In this document: positions 1-8,745 of the stretch, piece after piece
Layout of the letters: every line of letters starts with the position of its first letter
How positions within the stretch are numbered: the first letter of the stretch is position 1
Assembly: GCA_002482845.1 (NCBI GenBank)
Contig: DLGT01000113.1
Location: 13,619-39,296, forward strand
DNA from: Saprospiraceae bacterium UBA7687
GTDB taxonomy: Bacteria; Bacteroidota; Bacteroidia; Chitinophagales; Saprospiraceae
Length of the DNA stretch: 25,678 bases
Direction: 5' to 3'
Translations under genes and position numbers: made by a program
The notes under the pieces: model-generated
Seen by the model: the letters and a program-made list of their open reading frames with translations, nothing else
What the model was told of the DNA's origin: nothing
Database searches by the model: none

Positions 1-962
1 ATACGCTCTTGCATCAGACCCATCTCCGTAGCAAGGGTAGGTTGGTAACCCACAGCTGAAGGCATACGACCTAGAAGTGCTGATACTTCCGAACCTGCTT
101 GTGTAAATCTAAATATATTATCGATAAAGAAAAGGATATCTTTTCCACCATTTGGATCACTCAAGTCACCATCTCTATAGTATTCGGCAAGTGTCAATCC
201 TGATAATGCTACCCTTGCTCTCGCACCTGGCGGCTCATTCATCTGACCGAATACGAAGGTTGCTTTTGATTCTTTTAAGCTTTCTTTGCTTACTTTGCTA
301 AGATCCCAACCACCTTCTTCCATAGAATGCATAAAATCAGCGCCATAGTTGATGATACCTGACTCAAGCATTTCTCTTAGAAGGTCATTTCCTTCTCTTG
401 TACGCTCACCAACACCAGCAAATACAGAAATACCATCATATCCTTTTGCAATATTATTGATCAATTCCTGAATCAAAACTGTTTTTCCTACTCCGGCACC
501 ACCGAAAAGACCAATTTTACCACCTTTTGAGTATGGCTCGATAAGATCGATTACTTTAATACCTGTGTATAAAATTTCATTTTCAGTTGACAAGTCTTCA
601 AATCTTGGTGGCTTGTTGTGGATACTGTACGTTTTAGTTCTGTCTAACGCAGCCAAACCATCGATTGGTTCACCTACAACATTAAATACCCTACCTTTGA
701 TTTGATCTCCAACTGGCATTGAAATCGGCTCACCCATATCTACTACATCCATACCTCTCGTAAGACCGTCTGTCGAGTCCATTGATACGGCTCTTACGCT
801 ATCCTCACCAAGGTGTTGTTGTACCTCAAGGATAAGGATTTCGCCATTTTGTCTTTTGACTGACAATGCGTTAAGGATTTCCGGTAATTTGCTGTTTTCA
901 CCTGCAAAACTAACGTCCACTACAGGTCCGATGATTTGTTTTATGTGCCCTATATTAGCCAT
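1..962 (-). CDS. atpD: ATP synthase F1 subunit beta, partial (C-terminus beyond left edge)
   Basis: Catalytic beta subunit of F1, which makes ATP from ADP and phosphate using the proton gradient; it sits on the cytoplasmic face of the membrane. Only the first 320 codons are inside the window. Reading from the ATG at 962 shows the beta-barrel start (MANIGHIKQIIGPVVDV), the Walker A loop GGAGVGKT at residues 154-161, the GERTREGND motif at 185-193 with the catalytic Glu, and the Walker B strand ILFFIDN at 276-282. The MPSAVGYQPTLATEMG segment follows near residue 300. There is no frame disruption. The start is fixed because it gives the conserved family N-terminus and lies 48 bases from a -7-like box at 1010-1017. 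In many Bacteroidota atpD is followed by atpC, which would lie beyond the left edge. Confidence 0.97.
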   Translation of the reverse strand, partial: MANIGHIKQIIGPVVDVSFAGENSKLPEILNALSVKRQNGEILILEVQQHLGEDSVRAVSMDSTDGLTRGMDVVDMGEPISMPVGDQIKGRVFNVVGEPIDGLAALDRTKTYSIHNKPPRFEDLSTENEILYTGIKVIDLIEPYSKGGKIGLFGGAGVGKTVLIQELINNIAKGYDGISVFAGVGERTREGNDLLREMLESGIINYGADFMHSMEEGGWDLSKVSKESLKESKATFVFGQMNEPPGARARVALSGLTLAEYYRDGDLSDPNGGKDILFFIDNIFRFTQAGSEVSALLGRMPSAVGYQPTLATEMGLMQER

Positions 963-1009
963 GATATTAAATAATTTTAGGAATTTTTAGCTATTTTTGA
1001 AATTCGCCA

Positions 1010-1017
1010 CAAAGATA
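1010..1017 (-). promoter_or_regulatory. Candidate -7 box for atpD
   Basis: On the minus strand the sequence reads TATCTTTG, a full match to the Bacteroidota -7 consensus TAnnTTTG, 47 bases before the atpD ATG. No convincing TTG-type -33 box lies 17-23 bases upstream, so support rests on the -7 match and its position. Confidence 0.4.
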
Positions 1018-1441
1018 AACTTAATTCTTTTAAAATGAAGAATTTATAGATATTTTGATATTCTTTTTTTTATGAATTATGAAGTTACACCAATAATAAT
1101 TTTGTTTCATGGTCTAAATGTAAAATTCATTGGCTTTATTCGCTACTTTTTTTTGTATAATTAATCATTTATTTTGGTCTTGAGTTAAGAATTATTTTAT
1201 CCACAACTTTTGTTTATTACGAATTAAGACTCATTATTAGATGTTCATAAAGGTGATATTTTAGATTTCTAAGCTTTATTATTAGACCTTGATGAGACTA
1301 CAAATACTTTGAAGATCATTCAATATTACATATTTTGCTGAATTTTGGGTATTAATCAATTGTTTTTCTTCATTTATGCCAATAAATATTCTGCTCTTGA
1401 TGAATAATCTTGAAATATTTACCAAAAATCATAAATGCGAT

Positions 1442-1449
1442 TATCTTTG
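1442..1449 (+). promoter_or_regulatory. Candidate -7 box for nagB fusion gene
   Basis: TATCTTTG matches TAnnTTTG exactly and lies 19 bases before the ATG at 1469, implying a leader of about 14 bases. The nearest upstream TTG (1410-1412) is 29 bases away, too far for a canonical -33 box. Confidence 0.4.
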
Positions 1450-1468
1450 TTTCCTAAATCCATAAGTC

Positions 1469-3421
1469 ATGTCGTCTATCCAAACACCATCACCCTCGGA
1501 AAAAAGAACAGATCTAAAGTATCAATTAAAATCTTTTGAGAAGATTCCTATTAAATATTGGAATACACCTGACGACGGAGCCTTACATATTGCGAAATAC
1601 ATAGCATTAGCCATTAAGCAAAGACAGCAAGATAATGCCAATATTGTATTAGGTCTTGCCACAGGTTCTTCACCTATCAAAATATATAATGAGTTGGTAA
1701 GAATGCACCGAGATGAAGGTTTGTCTTTTTACAATGTTATCACCTTCAATTTGGATGAATATTATCCTATGATGCCAGAAGCAAATCAGTCATACGTCAA
1801 ATTTATGCATGAATATCTTTTTGACCACATCGATATGCTTCCTGCTAATATTCATATTCCCGATGGTGATATTCCGATGGAAGAAGTAGAAAATTTTTGT
1901 ATTGGATATGAAAAGAAAATAGAGTTGGTAGGAGGCATTGACATTCAAATACTTGGCATCGGACGGACTGGACATATTGGGTTTAATGAACCTGGTTCGT
2001 GGTTGAGTTCTAAAACGAGGCTTGTAAAACTTGATCATTTGACGAGAGTGGATGCCGTTAAAGACTTTGGTAAAGAAGAAAATGTGCCATATCGAGCCAT
2101 TACTATGGGTATTCAAACCATCATGAAAGCACGTCAAATCTTCATTATGGCTTGGGGATCTCATAAAGCGGAAATTGTGCAACAAACTGTAGAAGGTGAT
2201 ATCACCGAAAAGAGACCTGCAAGTTATCTTCAAAATCACACTAATGTTAGATTTTATTTAGATGGTGCAGCTTCTACAGAATTGACAAAAGTAAAAACGC
2301 CTTGGCTTGCAGGAATTTGTAATTGGGATGACAATTTGATCGCAAAAGCAGTGATATGGTTATCTCTAAAACTTCAAAAGCCACTCCTAAAACTCACCAA
2401 TGATGACTATATTTATAATGGGCTGTCAGAACTCATTGCTGAATACAATACGGCTTACAGTCTAAATATTAAAATATTTAACAAACTTCAACACACCATA
2501 ACTGGTTGGCCAGGTGGAAAACCAAATGCAGATGATACCAATCGTCCTGAACGTGCAAAACCTGCTAAAAAAAGAATCATAATTTTCAGTCCACATCCTG
2601 ATGATGACGTAATATCAATGGGCGGAACCTTCCTCCGATTAGTAGAACAGGGACATGATGTCCACGTAGCTTATCAAGTTTCTGGTAATATCGCCGTTCA
2701 TGATTCAGATGCATGGAGATATGCTGCATTTGTCAATGATTATGCCAAAGCTATCGGAATAGAAAATAGTGATTTGTCCAGAACCGTACAAAAGGTCACC
2801 AAGTTTATTGATAGTAAAGATCATAACGAAGCTGATATAAAAGAATTGAGAGATATAAAGGGTATTATCAGAAAGCAAGAAGCTAGAAGTGCAGCCATGT
2901 TTTGTGGCCTAAAGGAAGAAAATATCCACTTTCTTGACATGCCATTTTACGAAACAGGAGGAATTCGAAAAAATAAACTTGGTGATGCAGATATACAAAT
3001 CATTATTGACTTGCTCAATGAAGTAAAACCGCATCAAGTATTTGCAGCAGGTGATCTCGCAGATCCACATGGAACACATCGGGTATGTCTTGATGCTATT
3101 TTTGAAGCATTCAAAAAAACACGAGATCAGTCTTGGTGGAAAGGCGCTTATTTATGGTTGTATCGTGGAGCCTGGCATGAGTGGCCAATAGACGAAATCG
3201 AGATGGCTGTACCTATTAGTCCAGAGGAACTTATGCGTAAACGAAAAGCCATTTTTATGCATCAATCACAAAAAGATCACCCTGTTTTCCCTGGTGATGA
3301 CACTCGTGAATTCTGGCAAAGAGCAGAAGACCGAAATAGAGAAACAGCGCATTTTTACAATGTCCTTGGACTCGCTGAATACGAAGCTATGGAAGCTTTT
3401 GTAAGATGGAAATTTAATTAA
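1469..3421 (+). CDS. nagB: Glucosamine-6-phosphate deaminase fused to PIG-L/LmbE deacetylase domain
   Basis: 650-residue cytoplasmic two-domain protein. Residues about 30-290 are a NagB-type sugar-phosphate isomerase: LGLATGSSP phosphate loop at 61-69, NLDEYY at 94-99 (Asp96 equals E. coli Asp72), and GRTGHIGFNEPGS at 165-177 with His169 and Glu174 equal to His143 and Glu148. The residue matching E. coli Asp141 is Thr167. Residues about 368-650 are a PIG-L/LmbE N-acetylglucosamine-type deacetylase with the zinc motif HPDDD at 376-380 and a later DPHGTH motif. NagB converts glucosamine-6-P to fructose-6-P and ammonia; PIG-L enzymes remove acetyl from GlcNAc groups, so the fusion could do two consecutive steps of GlcNAc catabolism. 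That coupling is inference. Fusions of this size are known in Bacteroidota. The GH20 hexosaminidase follows after 52 bases and may be co-transcribed. Confidence 0.9.
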   Translation: MSSIQTPSPSEKRTDLKYQLKSFEKIPIKYWNTPDDGALHIAKYIALAIKQRQQDNANIVLGLATGSSPIKIYNELVRMHRDEGLSFYNVITFNLDEYYPMMPEANQSYVKFMHEYLFDHIDMLPANIHIPDGDIPMEEVENFCIGYEKKIELVGGIDIQILGIGRTGHIGFNEPGSWLSSKTRLVKLDHLTRVDAVKDFGKEENVPYRAITMGIQTIMKARQIFIMAWGSHKAEIVQQTVEGDITEKRPASYLQNHTNVRFYLDGAASTELTKVKTPWLAGICNWDDNLIAKAVIWLSLKLQKPLLKLTNDDYIYNGLSELIAEYNTAYSLNIKIFNKLQHTITGWPGGKPNADDTNRPERAKPAKKRIIIFSPHPDDDVISMGGTFLRLVEQGHDVHVAYQVSGNIAVHDSDAWRYAAFVNDYAKAIGIENSDLSRTVQKVTKFIDSKDHNEADIKELRDIKGIIRKQEARSAAMFCGLKEENIHFLDMPFYETGGIRKNKLGDADIQIIIDLLNEVKPHQVFAAGDLADPHGTHRVCLDAIFEAFKKTRDQSWWKGAYLWLYRGAWHEWPIDEIEMAVPISPEELMRKRKAIFMHQSQKDHPVFPGDDTREFWQRAEDRNRETAHFYNVLGLAEYEAMEAFVRWKFN

Positions 3422-3473
3422 ATCACAGAAAATATTTATATCTTTTAGTATTATAATCAATAAATAAATCTTC

Positions 3474-5720
3474 ATGAAAATATATTCATTTTGTATAATT
3501 CCATTCTTATTATTATCTATGGGTTTTTGTGATAACAAAATATCTATCATCAAAAAAAATAGTGTTCTAGGTATCATCCCTTTACCAAATAAAATAGTTT
3601 TTGGAGATCAGAATGCTGAAATAGATCTTGTGAAAGTATATATTGGTGAGACAGAAAAGTCATCATTTTATACACAACTTTTCTCAGGACATTCCAAAAT
3701 CAAAGTAGTTGATAGAAAGGAAGCCAATGTGTTTTATGCATTCAAACCATCACTCGGCAATGAAAATTATATGCTAAATATTGAAAAAGATGACATCAGA
3801 ATTGAAGCTGGAAGTAATGTCGGTTTACAATATGCATTGATAAGTTTAGTACAAATGGTCCAACATCACGGCTTCCCATTGCCTGTTGTGACAATAGAAG
3901 ACAGTCCAAAATTTAAATATCGAGGAATGCACTTAGATGTATCGAGACACTTTTTCTCGACATCGGATGTCAAGAAATATTTGGACTACATGACCTATTA
4001 CAAATACAATAACTTCCATTGGCACCTTACGGACGATCAAGGTTGGAGAATAGAAATAAAAAAATATCCAAAACTCCAAGAAATCGGAGCATATAGAAAA
4101 GAAACCCTAATAGGACATTATGGTGACCAACCGCATAAGTTTGATGGCATAAAATATGGAGGTTTTTACACCCAAGAAGAAGTTAAAGAAATCGTTGATT
4201 ATGCCGCAGCAAGAAATATCAATGTCATCCCAGAAATAGAAATGCCAGGTCATGCATTAGCTGCTTTATCCGCGTATCCAGAATTTGGATGTGAAGAAAA
4301 AGTATACGAAGCCGCTACCAAATGGGGTGTTTTTGAAGACGTATTTTGCCCAAATGAAAAAACATTTACTTTTCTAGAAGATGTTATTGATGAAGTCATC
4401 ACGTTGTTCCCAAGTAAATACATCCATATAGGTGGAGATGAGTGTCCAAAAGATGCATGGAAAAAAAGTGAATTTTGTCAAAAACTGATAAGGAAAAACA
4501 ATTTAAAAGACGAACATGAACTACAAAGTTATTTCATCACTCGGATGGAAAAATATGTAAATAGTAAAGGAAAACAAATCATTGGTTGGGACGAAATATT
4601 GGAAGGAGGACTTGCACCCAATGCTACAGTCATGTCTTGGCGAGGAATAGAAGGTGGATTAGAAGCAGCTAGACAAAATCATGATGTCATTATGACGCCA
4701 GGGTCTCATTGTTATTTTGACCATTATCAGTCAGAAGGAAGTGACGAACCAATAGCAATAGGTGGGTATACAAGTGTAGAAAAAGTTTATCATTGGGAAC
4801 CGATACCTACTGAACTAGAAGAAAGTAAAAGACCATATATCATAGGAGGACAAGCCAATTTGTGGACAGAATATATCCATAAGTTTAAGGATGTAGAATA
4901 TATGGCGTTTGCTAGGGGGATTGCTATGTCAGAAGCATTATGGAGTAAGGGAAAAAAATATTCAGATTTTGTACCTAGATATGAGATACACAATGATTAT
5001 TGGAAAAACAAAGGTGTCAATATTGCCAATCACGTCTACGAATTAAAACCAAAAATATCCGCCGGTGAAGGCAAAGGTGTATCCGTTAGTTTTGATATAC
5101 CAAATGGTAGCAACATTGTTTACACCACTGAAAAAGACCAAAAACCCATCGCTACAAAGGAAAAAATAAACATTACCAAATCAGATACTTATAGTTTTGC
5201 AGCATTGAAAGGAGAAAAAATAGGTCAACCAAAATCAATCATTTTTGATTTGCACAAGGCTACAAATGCCCGCTTAACTTTAGAGTCGCCACCAAGTCCA
5301 AAGTATCCTGGTAACGGACCAAGTAGTATTGTTAATGGAGTAATAGGTAGTGACAAAAAATATGGTGGATCAGAATGGTTGGGTTTTAGTGGTACAGATT
5401 GTAATGGTGTCATTGACTTTGGCAAAGTGACCGAAATTAACACTATTGATTTGAGATTTTTCAAAGTAGAAGGACAATGGATCTATCTACCTAAAAAAGT
5501 AGAAATATTCACTTCGGAAGATGGTGTTAATTATATATCAAAATATGCATCAGCTACCATAAATTCTGATACCAAAATTTGTAAGATATCTATCGATTTG
5601 AAGGGAATCAAAAGTCAATACCTTAAATTTAATTTTACCAATTTCGGACAGATTCCAGAAGGTGCACAAGGCGCAGGCCACAAAGCATGGTTATTTGTAG
5701 ACGAGGTTGTGGTGAAGTAA
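3474..5720 (+). CDS. Exported beta-N-acetylhexosaminidase, GH20, with CBM32-like C-terminus
   Basis: 748 residues. Hydrolyses terminal beta-linked GlcNAc or GalNAc from chitin fragments, peptidoglycan or host glycans. The N-terminus MKIYSFCIIPFLLLSMGFC is a signal peptide; Cys19 might be lipidated, but the -3 to -1 residues (MGF) are not a good lipobox. A GH20b-type domain covers about 35-140. The catalytic barrel starts near 147 (KYRGMHLDVSRHF) and includes HWHLTDDQGWR (182-192) and HIGGDE, with the Asp322-Glu323 catalytic pair used in substrate-assisted catalysis. A chitobiase C-terminal-like segment follows (about 540-600), then an F5/8 type C/CBM32-like sugar-binding domain (about 605-748). 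It lies 52 bases after the nagB fusion, fitting GlcNAc release followed by use. Its stop is only 8 bases from the stop of the convergent oxidoreductase gene. Confidence 0.95.
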   Translation: MKIYSFCIIPFLLLSMGFCDNKISIIKKNSVLGIIPLPNKIVFGDQNAEIDLVKVYIGETEKSSFYTQLFSGHSKIKVVDRKEANVFYAFKPSLGNENYMLNIEKDDIRIEAGSNVGLQYALISLVQMVQHHGFPLPVVTIEDSPKFKYRGMHLDVSRHFFSTSDVKKYLDYMTYYKYNNFHWHLTDDQGWRIEIKKYPKLQEIGAYRKETLIGHYGDQPHKFDGIKYGGFYTQEEVKEIVDYAAARNINVIPEIEMPGHALAALSAYPEFGCEEKVYEAATKWGVFEDVFCPNEKTFTFLEDVIDEVITLFPSKYIHIGGDECPKDAWKKSEFCQKLIRKNNLKDEHELQSYFITRMEKYVNSKGKQIIGWDEILEGGLAPNATVMSWRGIEGGLEAARQNHDVIMTPGSHCYFDHYQSEGSDEPIAIGGYTSVEKVYHWEPIPTELEESKRPYIIGGQANLWTEYIHKFKDVEYMAFARGIAMSEALWSKGKKYSDFVPRYEIHNDYWKNKGVNIANHVYELKPKISAGEGKGVSVSFDIPNGSNIVYTTEKDQKPIATKEKINITKSDTYSFAALKGEKIGQPKSIIFDLHKATNARLTLESPPSPKYPGNGPSSIVNGVIGSDKKYGGSEWLGFSGTDCNGVIDFGKVTEINTIDLRFFKVEGQWIYLPKKVEIFTSEDGVNYISKYASATINSDTKICKISIDLKGIKSQYLKFNFTNFGQIPEGAQGAGHKAWLFVDEVVVK

Positions 5721-5728
5721 AATAATGG

Positions 5729-7087
5729 CTACATGTGCCAAACTTTTCCATCAGCCATTACTTCCTGATCTTTTTCATCAAAAGTTACTTTTGAACCAGT
5801 CCTTACTGCTGCATTGGTCATGATGGTGGCTATAGAATGGTAATATCCTGCTTCTACAGGAGCATTAGTTTGTTGACGGCTTCGCATACATTCCATAAAA
5901 TTTCTCATGTGATTACTTGTAAGAATATCTGCACCTGTGTTGGCAGAAGCGATAACTTTTTCTGATTTGTCCACGAGTTTCATTTCTGGCAAAAGATTTG
6001 TTTGCATGTTCATGGCTTTTGCATGTTTTTCGCTCAATCCACCTTTTGGAGAAATGGTATTGGTGATGAGGTTTAATTCTCCACCATTGGAATAATAAAT
6101 TTCTGATGGGTTTTCATCACCATTGTGCATTCTAGAACCGAAAGTCACATGAAAACCGGTTGACATATCATCAGTAGGACCATAATCAAAAACGGCGGTC
6201 GTCGTATCCCAATTACTACGTCCATCTTTCCACATATAGATGCCTCCATTGGCGACTACACTTCGTGGATGATTCAAACCACTGAACCAATGTACCGTAT
6301 CTATCTGATGACTCATCCACTGACCCGGCATGCCCGAAGAGTAAGGCCAAAATAGACGATATTCCAAATATTTTCTTGCATCCCATGCTTCGTGAGGCCT
6401 GTTCATGATGTATCGTTTCCAATCTACATCTTTTTCAAAACATTGTGCCACCAAAGCAGGGCGTCTCCATCTACCAGGTTGATTGACATTCCACGTAAGC
6501 TCTACCATAGTTACAGGACCAAATTTTCCAGATTGAATGAACTCAGCAGCGGCTGTGTAATTTCCGCCACTTCGTCTCTGCGAACCAATCTGAATGATCT
6601 GTTTACTCGCTTTTACAGCTTTCAATGCAGCACGATTGTCTTCCATCGTTTCTGCAAATGGTTTTTCGACATAAACATCTTTTCCTGCTTTAACAGCTTC
6701 AATGGTATGGAGTGCATGTTGGAAATCTGCTGTACTGATGATCACACCATCCAAATCTTTAACTTTGTAAAGTTCATCATTATTCGGGCAAGAAATGATA
6801 TCATGACTCAATCTATCCTTTAAAAAGCTATGTCCTTCTTCTCTTCTCACTTTCCAAATGTCACTCACTGCCACAATATCAAAATTCAATTCTTTACTAT
6901 GATTCAGAAAAGATGGAAATAATGAATGTCTAAATCGATCAGAAAAACCTACTACTCCTAAGCGGACACGGTCATTAGCACCCAAGATATTTCTATAACT
7001 TTTAGCACTAAATCCCAATGTGGAAGTAAACACCGCTGCGGTAGTCAAGACAGTTCGATTGATAAAACGACGACGAGTGATAGACAT
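5729..7087 (-). CDS. Gfo/Idh/MocA family oxidoreductase with Tat signal
   Basis: 452 residues. The N-terminus has RRRFIN (residues 5-10) followed by a hydrophobic stretch to about 28, a twin-arginine signal used to export folded, cofactor-loaded enzymes. The Rossmann domain starts at VRLGVVGFSD (41-50), has DGVIISTADFQHA near 113-125 and the family motif EKPFA at 141-145. The C-terminal half contains the HQIDTVHW motif near 260, a likely substrate-binding or catalytic site. Family members oxidise or reduce sugars and cyclitols with NAD(P), often with a tightly bound cofactor when exported. The twin-DUF1080 gene lies 41 bases upstream on the same strand, so an operon is likely. By analogy with characterised Bacteroides pairs it may form or reduce 3-keto sugars; the exact substrate is not visible here. 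Confidence 0.88.
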   Translation of the reverse strand: MSITRRRFINRTVLTTAAVFTSTLGFSAKSYRNILGANDRVRLGVVGFSDRFRHSLFPSFLNHSKELNFDIVAVSDIWKVRREEGHSFLKDRLSHDIISCPNNDELYKVKDLDGVIISTADFQHALHTIEAVKAGKDVYVEKPFAETMEDNRAALKAVKASKQIIQIGSQRRSGGNYTAAAEFIQSGKFGPVTMVELTWNVNQPGRWRRPALVAQCFEKDVDWKRYIMNRPHEAWDARKYLEYRLFWPYSSGMPGQWMSHQIDTVHWFSGLNHPRSVVANGGIYMWKDGRSNWDTTTAVFDYGPTDDMSTGFHVTFGSRMHNGDENPSEIYYSNGGELNLITNTISPKGGLSEKHAKAMNMQTNLLPEMKLVDKSEKVIASANTGADILTSNHMRNFMECMRSRQQTNAPVEAGYYHSIATIMTNAAVRTGSKVTFDEKDQEVMADGKVWHM

Positions 7088-7128
7088 ATATTATGTTTTT
7101 TGAATCAAATATTAAATGTATTGATGGA

Positions 7129-8502
7129 TTACCAAGACAATTTTTTAATTTTTATACTACGATAAGAAACTGCATTTCCATGATCTTGCAACAAAATATG
7201 GCCTTCATGTGCTTCACCAAAATTTTTCCAACCCACATATTTACTAATGGCTACCAAGTCCTTAAATGCTTTTGATCCACGAATATATTCCAATACCTTG
7301 ATACCATTTAAATAATGTTCAACCTTATTATTTGGGTAAACGACGATTCTACCTATATTCCATTGACCAATTTGTTTGATAAATCTTTTTTGTTTTTCAG
7401 CAGTTATGAGATCATACAAAGATGCTAATGTTCGATTACCATCACGTCCCATTTTCGCATCTCCGTGCAATGTATCATCCAGAATTTGGTATTCAAGTCC
7501 TATGGCAGAACCATTGGTTTCTTCTGCGAGGGTGACAAAATATTTTACGCCACTATTGGCAGCAGGAGCAAGCTTGAATTCAAAAGAAAGATCAAAAGCG
7601 CTGTACTTATTTTCCGTGACAATATCTCCACCATTGGTAGATTCGCTGCCACCTGCTTCTATGACAGAGATGACGCCTTGTTCTATTTTCCATCCATTTT
7701 GTGGAAATCCGGGTCTTTTTGCGCTTTTCCAACCTTTAGAAGACTGTCCATCAAAAAGTAATTCCCAACCATTTGTTTTTTCTTCTGCTGTGACATTATT
7801 AGGTATCAGATTGGCAATATAAATGAAAGCAGGAAAAGGTGTTGTTTCCAAATCCGTAGTTTTGATTTTAATATTTTTAAAAATTACTTTTTTACCAACG
7901 AGTTCGGAAGTGTTAACGGAATGAACTTGCAACCCAATAAAACCCTTGGGATCGAGCGAATCAATGACAAAAGATGATGGTATTCCGTTGACCCAAGTTT
8001 TCATGATGTGACCGATACATTCTATTTTGTAGTGATTGAATGCTCCTTTTTTGTATGCTTGCTGTGCAGAAGGATTAAGTTGCAAAGGATAGATCCACTC
8101 TCTCCTTCCTTCATCGTAGATGCCGCCTGTCCACATTCTTGGCGTCGGGTCAATTTCACATTGTCTACCATAGACCTTGCCTTCACCATTAAAAGCCTTT
8201 GGGTCAAAATGGCTCCTTGTTTGTATCCCTGAATTTCCTTCTGCTGCTTCCACAAAAACATCCAACTCAAGAATAAAATCACCATACTCTTTTTCAGTGA
8301 CTAAAAATGTATTTCGTGATTTCGCTACTGTCCTACCTACGATGGCACCATCTTCTACTGTATATTCAGCACTACCACCCAATCGTTTCCAACCAGAAAG
8401 ATCCTTGCCATTAAAAAGATTTTGCCAACCTTTCTCTTGGCTTTGCCCTGCGTATGCAACAATCATAAAAGCAGCTAAAAAACTTATTTTGAATCTAAGC
8501 AT
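7129..8502 (-). CDS. Exported twin-domain DUF1080 protein (3-keto-glycoside hydrolase family)
   Basis: 457 residues with a Sec signal peptide (MLRFKISFLAAFMIVAYAGQ). Two DUF1080 concanavalin-like domains lie in tandem. The first, about 24-210, begins GWQNLFNGKDLSGWKRLGG and has the GNSGIQTRSHF strand. The second, about 245-455, begins GWELLFDGQSSKGWK and has AANSGVKYFV and an HYLNGIKVLEY strand. DUF1080 is now known as the 3-keto-disaccharide hydrolase family: it cleaves glycosides whose sugar ring was first oxidised at C3. It heads a probable operon with the Tat-exported Gfo/Idh/MocA gene, and both products would work in the periplasm. Having two domains in one chain may reflect one catalytic and one binding copy; I cannot tell which. 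No promoter stands out; GATATTTG on the minus strand (8525-8532) is one mismatch from the -7 consensus. Confidence 0.87.
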   Translation of the reverse strand: MLRFKISFLAAFMIVAYAGQSQEKGWQNLFNGKDLSGWKRLGGSAEYTVEDGAIVGRTVAKSRNTFLVTEKEYGDFILELDVFVEAAEGNSGIQTRSHFDPKAFNGEGKVYGRQCEIDPTPRMWTGGIYDEGRREWIYPLQLNPSAQQAYKKGAFNHYKIECIGHIMKTWVNGIPSSFVIDSLDPKGFIGLQVHSVNTSELVGKKVIFKNIKIKTTDLETTPFPAFIYIANLIPNNVTAEEKTNGWELLFDGQSSKGWKSAKRPGFPQNGWKIEQGVISVIEAGGSESTNGGDIVTENKYSAFDLSFEFKLAPAANSGVKYFVTLAEETNGSAIGLEYQILDDTLHGDAKMGRDGNRTLASLYDLITAEKQKRFIKQIGQWNIGRIVVYPNNKVEHYLNGIKVLEYIRGSKAFKDLVAISKYVGWKNFGEAHEGHILLQDHGNAVSYRSIKIKKLSW

Positions 8503-8745
8503 ATTAAGGTATTATGGTGTTATTCAAATATCTTGAACATAGATGAGTTATACCTATTTTATAAAAGAAAAGGCAAAATAGTAAATTCTTAATATTAATG
8601 AATGGATTATTATTAATTTTAGTAAATAATCATAAGGTCAAGTTATATTTTTATTACTTGAAGTTGTAGTTAATATAATTGTTAAATAATAATGGATACT
8701 TTATGATAAAATCAAAATGATATTAAATGATTTTAAGATACTTCA

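Larger units (their letters stand above)
963..1468. other. Intergenic region between divergent atpD and nagB
   Basis: 506 bases, very AT-rich, with stops in all frames. Apart from one -7-like box near each end (1010-1017 for atpD, 1442-1449 for nagB), I see no coding sequence, tRNA, obvious hairpin or repeat. Its length would allow a small RNA, but nothing in the sequence argues for one. Confidence 0.6.

Noticed and set aside
1790..2239. 149-codon minus-strand open frame inside the nagB fusion
   Set aside because: Antisense of the conserved NagB motifs; low-complexity composition.
6392..6823. 143-codon plus-strand open frame inside the Gfo/Idh gene
   Set aside because: Opposite to a clear oxidoreductase with conserved motifs; no domain or promoter of its own.
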